Positions 7,079 through 10,866 of a stretch of DNA of 10,866 nt are shown one piece after another. The position numbers were made by a program, and so were the translations under genes. The notes below the pieces were generated by a model. That model was not told the DNA's origin and made no database searches. It saw nothing but the letters and a program-made list of their open reading frames with translations. How positions within the stretch are numbered: position 1 is the stretch's first letter; every line of letters starts with the position of its first letter. Source of the DNA: Bacillota bacterium. Lineage in GTDB: Bacteria > Bacillota > Clostridia > Christensenellales > Aristaeellaceae. The stretch covers positions 1-10,866 of the forward strand of contig JAEWSC010000007.1 of the NCBI GenBank assembly GCA_023398575.1. Reading direction: 5' to 3'.

Positions 7079-7702
7079 GGCGAATATCCAGGCGAGCCGC
7101 CTCCTCATGTGTGCATTTTCAATGAAACGGCAAAGCACGAGCCATTCTCCCTTGCGCCAGATGCTGGAAGCAGTATAATAAAAGGGCAGAGCAGCGGAAG
7201 AGAAGCAGATGGCATCCCGGAGGAACAACAGAGCGTACCGCCGGGAGATTTGCTTTCTGCGGTAATGGCGCCGGAGCGTCTTCAAACCCTTCAAGAAATA
7301 AATGACCAGTTCTGGAACCTGCTGACAGACGAAGAGAAACAAAAAATTGACAATGGGATGAGCATCTTCTTGATCATTCCTACGCTTGATCAAGAGCGGC
7401 AGCAGAAAATTGTACAATGGGAGCAGACCTTTTTATCTTCCCTTGACGAGCAGCAGAAAAACGATTTGATGTTCTTGGGAAGCGGGCTGCTGGATGGCAG
7501 GGATCTTGAGACAAGGCAGGCCATTTTAGGCCGGCTGAAAGAAAACGACGGAGCTATAACCTACGAAGACCTGGTGGATATTGGCGTATTTGAACCAGGA
7601 ACATTATCCGAGAACGGTTTTGTTTGGGGCTGTTTCAAAAATGCGAGTTATGCATTTTCGGCATCTTCTGTGCCAATGCTGCGTCAAAAATGCTCGCCAT
7701 AG
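7055..7702 (+). pseudogene. Third toxin-like cassette, decayed 5' fragment
   Basis: The frame contains an ATG at 7055, but that lies inside the terminator hairpin and cannot be the original start. Recognisable content begins near 7130, where LAPDAGSSIIKG matches the hinge motif of the other two cassettes (LA then SIIK or GIIR). The rest of the hinge (PFRALAFAGAATD) is missing. Downstream is a charged helical region (TDEEKQKIDNG, LDQERQQKIVQ, LDEQQKNDLMF) unrelated to the NlpC/P60-like domains. After about 7625 the frame runs into a MITE-like element and stops at 7702, so residues from there on are not ancestral. No RCC1 partner remains. Probably a remnant of a cassette with a different effector domain. 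Confidence 0.6.
7152..7179 (+). promoter_or_regulatory. Promoter-like motif in the hinge, cassette 3
   Basis: TTGCGC (7152-7157), 16 bases, then TATAAT (7174-7179), inside codons for LAPDAGSSIIK. Retained in the decayed cassette although most of the surrounding hinge is gone. Confidence 0.35.
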
Positions 7703-7784
7703 CGCTGCTATGCCTACGCTTTTTTCCTTGCCTTGACATAGAATCTGTTTGAAACTGCACCTCTGGTATTTTTGAAACATGCCC
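7626..7784. mobile_element. MITE-like non-coding element, copy 2
   Basis: Same 159-base block as 4148-4306, with about 10 substitutions. Ends are GGGGCTGTTTC and GAAACATGCCC. It splits the third cassette. Flanks are TTTG and CTGG, so a target duplication is not clear. The 9-bp internal stem of copy 1 is broken here (TTGACATAG instead of TTGACGCAG), so this copy looks more degraded. Confidence 0.8.
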
Positions 7785-7800
7785 TGGATGGCTGCAAAAT

Positions 7801-8187
7801 ATGGGCGGCGGGCCGGACGTTTTCGCGGATATGCTGGAAACAGAATACCGGCTGAATAATTCATTTGGCATGACCTTTGGTATGGCCGACCAGGAATATC
7901 GAAAGCAGCTTGAAGCACAAAAGGCCATGGCGGTCACCCTGCTCATAGCGCCCGCAATCGGCAGCTTGGCCGACAGAATGGTCAAAGGCTCTGCAAAAGG
8001 GGCATATGCAAACAATGCATATGACAACCTCGAGCGGTATGGGACAAAGGAAAGTCAGTCCCCCTGGAAGCAGCCGGAGGTTGAAGGGGATTTCATTGAT
8101 GGTATAAGAATTAGTGTTGGCAAAGTCGGTGGGAAAATTCCTGTTGACGAATTCAAGGTCATTCGACAATATACTCTCTATCGGTAA
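7801..8187 (+). pseudogene. Third toxin-like cassette, decayed 3' fragment
   Basis: The frame is open from about 7786, immediately after the MITE-like element, and the ATG at 7801 has no convincing ribosome binding site. The 128 residues include a helical charged part (ADMLETEYRLNN, DQEYRKQLEAQKA), a small hydrophobic Gly/Ala segment (VTLLIAPAIGSLADRM) and VGGKIPVDEFKVIRQ near the end. After that the frame stops at 8187. The next frame stays open across the same bases (SIGKTGSADISLI at about 8173-8215), which suggests a frameshift. The 5' and 3' fragments are in different frames even if the element is removed, so at least one further mutation has occurred. The KIPVDEF stretch resembles sequences preceding C-terminal toxin domains in Firmicutes; this is from memory and weak. 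Confidence 0.5.
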
Positions 8188-8237
8188 GACAGGGTCAGCC
8201 GACATATCCCTTATTCAGCAAAGCCGTCCCATCAAAA

Positions 8238-8768
8238 TCACAAGTGAGGATCATCCAGCAGCACGCCGGATTTGGATACATCCGTTACCGTACAGCTGGC
8301 CGCGTTGAAACAGCAGGGCCTTTTGTCTCCATTTTGCAGTTTGGAGCAGGCCACCTCGATTCTTTTTTTTCGGGTCGCCGGGTTCTTGGTGGCGCGTATC
8401 CACCGCAGCCACTCCCACCGTGCTTTTGTAGTAAGGCCGTTCCACTGGCCGGCAAGGCTTTCTTTTCGGATGGCATCCAATATATCCGCGGGAATCTCCG
8501 GCTCCGGCCATACCTCACTTGGGTGTATGTCAAAGGAAAGGGTCTGACCAAGCATCCCTTCCCACCCCGCACCTGGTGCGTCGCCCATCTCCAGCCAATG
8601 GCCGCCTTTTCCATCCGGTTCCAGCGGCGCCTGGAATGCAGCGCCATTAACCATCCCTTGCACCATCACCAAGCCGCGGGAAGGCAGCCTTTCGCTTGCG
8701 CTTTGGGGAATGCGCACGATCTTCCGAGACGCCAACTCTGACAAAGCTGCTTCAAAAACAATGCCCAT
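8238..8768 (-). CDS. YdeI/OmpD-associated family protein with DUF1905 domain
   Basis: 176 residues from the ATG at 8768, chosen because AAAGGAG lies 8 bases upstream; an ATG six codons earlier at 8786 has no such site. The N-terminal half (FEAALSELASRKIVRIPQ, VMVQGMVNGAAFQAPLEPDG, GHWLEM) is a DUF1905-type beta fold. The C-terminal half (IPADILDAIRKES, WNGLTTKARWEWLRWI, ATRKKRIEVACSKL, NGDKRPCCF) is the YdeI/OmpD-associated domain. The family is cytosolic, common in bacteria and of uncertain function, with some members linked to bacteriocin or peptide resistance. It converges on the decayed third cassette and lies 97 bases downstream of the thiol oxidoreductase gene on the same strand. The last ~15 residues after PCCF are not typical and may be a local extension. 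Confidence 0.85.
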   Translation of the reverse strand: MGIVFEAALSELASRKIVRIPQSASERLPSRGLVMVQGMVNGAAFQAPLEPDGKGGHWLEMGDAPGAGWEGMLGQTLSFDIHPSEVWPEPEIPADILDAIRKESLAGQWNGLTTKARWEWLRWIRATKNPATRKKRIEVACSKLQNGDKRPCCFNAASCTVTDVSKSGVLLDDPHL

Positions 8769-8865
8769 GTAGGGTACTCCTTTCATCTATATACCCCTTT
8801 TATGAGGGGGGCTGTCCATGTTCGCTTACGATATAAGACCGAATTGGCGTTTCTGCCGAATCCAT

Positions 8866-9561
8866 TCATTCACATTCCATTTTGCCGCCTTCCAAATGGC
8901 AAGATGCCCCATTAGGTGCTGCATCCTCTGTTTCTTTGAAAGCGCTTTGGATGGCATGAATGATTTGGGATAGAGGCTGTGCGCCGCTTACCCGATGCTT
9001 TCCATTGATGATCAGGCATGGAACGCCATGAATGCCATATCTCTTGGCAAGAAGCAAATCTTCCTCCACAGCCTCTTTTGTGTTGCTCATGCCAACATGC
9101 TGCTTCCACTTTTCAAAATCAATGCCGGTCTCCTTGACGCAAGCCTCAATCACATCCTGTTCCTCAATGTTTCGGTTTTGTACAAACAGTGCCTTTTGCA
9201 GGGCGTCAAATACGTCCCAATATCCAGCGGAGCCTGCGGCAAAATAAGCCGCCTTACATGCCTCAAGTACGTTCATGGAACTGGGAAACGGAAAATCTGC
9301 CTGCCGCATTCCCGAAATATTAAACCGGTGGAGATCATCGTTTGCATTTGCATGCTCCCAATGCTCCAGTATTTCGTTCTTGGCTGCTTCTCTTGAGCCA
9401 AACATCCTGTCAAAATCATGTTCTGACTGGACCAGTGCAAAAGACCGGTGTGCAATTTCAATATCCGGCATCATCGCTTGCAATTGCCGCATGCGATACG
9501 ACATGGGAAAACAAAAGCTGCATATGACATCGTGGAAAAACTCCACTTTCATGTTCTTCAT
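8866..9561 (-). CDS. FrnE-like DsbA-family thiol oxidoreductase
   Basis: 231 residues. The ATG at 9561 is preceded by GAAAGGA. A thioredoxin fold with a DsbA-type helical insertion is indicated by KVEFFHDVICSFCFP, with the C14-S-F-C17 redox pair near the N-terminus, and by GVPCLIINGKHRVSGAQP, where P181 is the cis-proline that faces the redox pair. Length fits the FrnE branch of the DsbA superfamily (210-230 residues). There is no signal peptide, so it is cytoplasmic, probably a thiol-disulfide oxidoreductase or isomerase. The CSFC pair differs from the more usual CPWC of FrnE proteins. It is divergent from the large toxin-like gene and there is no evident functional link to it. A YdeI-type gene follows on the same strand. 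Confidence 0.9.
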   Translation of the reverse strand: MKNMKVEFFHDVICSFCFPMSYRMRQLQAMMPDIEIAHRSFALVQSEHDFDRMFGSREAAKNEILEHWEHANANDDLHRFNISGMRQADFPFPSSMNVLEACKAAYFAAGSAGYWDVFDALQKALFVQNRNIEEQDVIEACVKETGIDFEKWKQHVGMSNTKEAVEEDLLLAKRYGIHGVPCLIINGKHRVSGAQPLSQIIHAIQSAFKETEDAAPNGASCHLEGGKMECE

Positions 9562-9575
9562 CGTTTTATTCCTTT

Positions 9576-9598
9576 CAATAGGCTATGTCATCCTATTG
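9576..9598. promoter_or_regulatory. Perfect inverted repeat, operator-like, upstream of the thiol oxidoreductase
   Basis: CAATAGG (9576-9582) and CCTATTG (9592-9598) are perfect inverted repeats separated by 9 bases. They lie 15 bases before the start codon and just downstream of a possible promoter on the minus strand, a place typical of repressor operators. It could also be an RNA hairpin in the leader. Confidence 0.45.
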
Positions 9599-9601
9599 CT
9601 T

Positions 9602-9629
9602 ATTTCATACCCTGTTCTTCCTTTGGCAA
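9602..9629 (-). promoter_or_regulatory. Possible promoter of the thiol oxidoreductase gene
   Basis: On the minus strand TTGCCA (9629-9624) is followed after 16 bases by TGAAAT (9607-9602). The -35 matches the vegetative consensus at five of six positions, the -10 at four of six. Weak, but correctly placed relative to the start at 9561. Confidence 0.3.
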
Positions 9630-9732
9630 AACAGACACATCCTTGAGAAAAAGGAAAAAGCGCAGCAAAACACATGCCCAGGCTGGTAAAACGGAGCAGG
9701 CTGTATATGCCCGTTTCCTTGTATTTCCGGTT

Positions 9733-9761
9733 TTGCATGTGGTAATATCATGTCATACAAG
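9733..9761 (+). promoter_or_regulatory. Possible promoter of the large toxin-like gene
   Basis: TTGCAT (9733-9738), a 17-base spacer, then TACAAG (9756-9761). Each hexamer matches the consensus at four positions. It is placed just before the structured leader. Low confidence; no better candidate was seen between 9650 and 9760. Confidence 0.25.
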
Positions 9762-9765
9762 GCTG

Positions 9766-9821
9766 CCTGCCGGCAGTATTTTGCGCCCATGAGGCGCGGA
9801 TGCTGCGGCAGGGGCCTTTTT
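9766..9821 (+). terminator. Nested hairpin plus T-tract in the leader of the large gene (attenuator or terminator)
   Basis: An outer stem CCTGCCGGCAG (9766-9776) pairs with CTGCGGCAGG (9803-9812) with one bulge. An inner hairpin GCGCC/GGCGC (9783-9787 and 9793-9797) lies in its loop. GGCC and five T follow (9817-9821). The ribosome binding site is about 50 bases further on. With no gene on the plus strand upstream for more than a kilobase, this is more likely a leader attenuator, or a barrier to read-through, than an ordinary gene-end terminator. Confidence 0.5.
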
Positions 9822-9872
9822 CATTGCCCAAGGATAAAAGCAGACACAGGCAAACAATAAATGCAGCGAATC

Positions 9873-9880
9873 AAGGAGGA
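9873..9880 (+). promoter_or_regulatory. Strong ribosome binding site of the large gene
   Basis: AAGGAGGA, seven bases before the ATG at 9888. This is the best ribosome binding site in the window and fixes the start of the full-length protein. The truncated cassettes lack a comparable site. Confidence 0.9.
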
Positions 9881-9887
9881 GCAGTAC

Positions 9888-10866
9888 ATGCCGGATAAAC
9901 TCACCCAGGAAGAGCAGGATCAGCAGAAGAAGCGGCGCAGGCAGGCGGCAATGGTAGACTGGAATAGAATCACCCAATGGAAAGTTCCCGAAGTCAAGTA
10001 TGAATGGGTCGATCCGCCAAAGGATGACAAATATGAACCGAGAGTTGTTCCGCTGCCAAATGACAATGGAGAAACGCCGGAAGTGGTGCGACTTCCCTTT
10101 GATCCTAGCAAACCTGATCAAAACCAAAGGATGCCCTATCTCATCGATAGGGAGTCTGCGCCACAGACAGGGCAAAATAGAAGCCAAACCCTCGCTGGCA
10201 CAGCGACAAAGCAGCGTATACCCGAGTGGACGCAGCAGCAAAAAGCGCAGGAGATAAAACCCCCTGCGCTTTTTGATTACGCTTCGCCCCTTTCAAAGGG
10301 CCTGGCGAAGATACTTTCCATCTCCAGTGAAAATCCCAGGGAGGCCGACTGGCTGCGAGGGTTTGTGCAGCAATCCGCAAAGAACCCGGACAGCCCTTAC
10401 TGGCGGCCCTATGCCCGGCCTACCAATGGGGTGCCAATGCAGGTGCTGCAAAAGCTGGGCGTGGACACATCAAACCTTAACCGGGATTGGTTTAAAAAAA
10501 ACGCCTGGCTTGGGCAGTATGTGCGCGTAGGTTCATCCGGGCTGCCGGTGCCCCCTAAAGACGACAGCAGCAAGGAAGAAAAGGCGGGTTATTACTATAC
10601 CCGGCTTATGCATGCCCAGAACACAACCGATCGGGCGGAGATGGAGCTTACCGGTCTCAAGCGGGAAATTGGCTACTGGACAAACCGCAAGGACAGGAAT
10701 TATTCCGATGGGGAAGTGCTCAGCCGCATCGACTGGAACAATTATCCCACCTTGTCCCTGCTGCGGGCGGATGGGCAGCAGGGACTGCCAACGGAAGTGA
10801 ACAAAGCCATTGATTTTGACGATGATACGGAACTGGGCATGCTGTGGTCTGCCCGCAATAAAAAAA
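9888..10866 (+). CDS. Large modular toxin-like protein, N-terminal part (3' end open at window edge)
   Basis: The ATG at 9888 is preceded by AAGGAGGA at 9873-9880 with a 7-base spacer, so the start is well supported. The frame stays open to the last base and continues in the frame found at base 2, so this is the head of the large protein ending at 3160 (or of a tandem copy). Residues 1-25 are highly charged (KKRRRQ), with no hydrophobic signal. Residues 26-140 are Pro/Gln-rich with several Trp. From about 184 a first repeat unit begins (GVD at 191-193, DWFKKN, a KREIGYW segment, DWNNYP ending at 287), which recurs at 373-490. There is no LXG, WXG100, Rhs, filamentous-haemagglutinin or phage-tail signature that I can see. 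The export route, if any, is therefore unknown. Confidence 0.85.
   Translation, partial: MPDKLTQEEQDQQKKRRRQAAMVDWNRITQWKVPEVKYEWVDPPKDDKYEPRVVPLPNDNGETPEVVRLPFDPSKPDQNQRMPYLIDRESAPQTGQNRSQTLAGTATKQRIPEWTQQQKAQEIKPPALFDYASPLSKGLAKILSISSENPREADWLRGFVQQSAKNPDSPYWRPYARPTNGVPMQVLQKLGVDTSNLNRDWFKKNAWLGQYVRVGSSGLPVPPKDDSSKEEKAGYYYTRLMHAQNTTDRAEMELTGLKREIGYWTNRKDRNYSDGEVLSRIDWNNYPTLSLLRADGQQGLPTEVNKAIDFDDDTELGMLWSARNKK
10240..10274. terminator. Terminator-shaped perfect hairpin inside the 5' coding region
   Basis: AAAAAGCGCAGG (10240-10251) is the exact reverse complement of CCTGCGCTTTTT (10263-10274), with an 11-base loop. The GC core plus flanking A and T tracts is the shape of a bidirectional intrinsic terminator, yet it lies at codons ~118-129 of the large open frame. 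It could act as a polarity checkpoint when translation is slow. Confidence 0.45.
10745..10866. repeat. Terminal direct repeat, right copy
   Basis: Exact copy of bases 1-122. Removing one copy leaves a 10,744-base unit. Reading from 10744 into base 1 continues the large open reading frame without a stop or frameshift. Confidence 0.97.

Noticed and set aside
6815..7417. 200-residue minus-strand reading frame
   Set aside because: Crosses the RCC1 gene 2 end, its terminator and the third cassette; composition is not protein-like.
8244..8741. 165-residue plus-strand reading frame
   Set aside because: Antisense to the YdeI/DUF1905 gene, whose domains and ribosome site are clear.
8794..8809. CCCCT/AGGGG hairpin between the two minus-strand genes, considered as a terminator
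   Set aside because: Only 5 bp and no T-tract on the minus-strand side.
1..10866. Plasmid or phage genome suggested by the terminal overlap
   Set aside because: No replication initiator, partition, relaxase, integrase, capsid, terminase or lysis gene is visible; the overlap alone does not prove an independent replicon.
1..10866. CRISPR arrays, tRNA or rRNA genes
   Set aside because: No regularly spaced short repeats and no structural RNA signatures were seen on either strand.

Overview
The window is a toxin-like, recombining gene cluster, probably from a Clostridia-type Firmicute. Supporting this are strong AAGGAGG-type ribosome binding sites, GTG/TTG starts, Gram-positive-style signal peptides and mixed GC content. 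The species cannot be named from the sequence. The first 122 bases recur exactly as the last 122, so the unit is 10,744 bases. It is either a circle, or one period of a tandem array collapsed at a shared repeat. No replication, partition, mobilisation or recombinase gene is visible, so I favour a chromosomal tandem array or an assembly loop over a plasmid.

Layout. Bases 9888-10866 hold the 5' part of a very large gene, and 2-3160 hold the 3' part of the same or a near-identical gene. Joined across the overlap they encode about 1338 residues: a basic/proline-rich head, two copies of a degenerate ~180-residue repeat, a long Ala/Gln-rich helical stalk, a conserved hinge, and a compositionally different C-terminal domain with a Cys-His-Asp pattern resembling NlpC/P60 (papain-fold) enzymes. 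Its stop overlaps the start of a secreted RCC1-repeat (beta-propeller) protein (3157-4080). A ~159-bp MITE-like element and a strong terminator follow. A second cassette (4529-6899) repeats the plan without the N-terminal two thirds: end of the stalk, hinge, diverged Cys-His-His domain, then a paralogous secreted RCC1 protein and a terminator. A third, decayed cassette (about 7130-8190) keeps a short hinge motif and an unrelated C-terminal region. It is broken by a second copy of the MITE-like element and has no RCC1 partner.

On the minus strand lie two ordinary genes, a YdeI/OmpD-associated/DUF1905 protein (8238-8768) and a FrnE/DsbA-like thiol oxidoreductase (8866-9561). A structured intergenic region separates them from the large gene.

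Interpretation. One full-length gene with a swappable C-terminus plus downstream 'orphan' C-termini, each with its own small partner gene, is the architecture of polymorphic toxin-immunity loci. The unusual parts are the family of the large protein (which I do not recognise), the putative NlpC/P60-like warhead, and a secreted RCC1 propeller in the immunity position. The toxin and immunity roles are inferred from architecture, not shown. Other curiosities are a promoter-like TTGC-(N)18-TATAAT motif at the hinge of all three cassettes and a terminator-shaped perfect hairpin inside the 5' coding region of the large gene.
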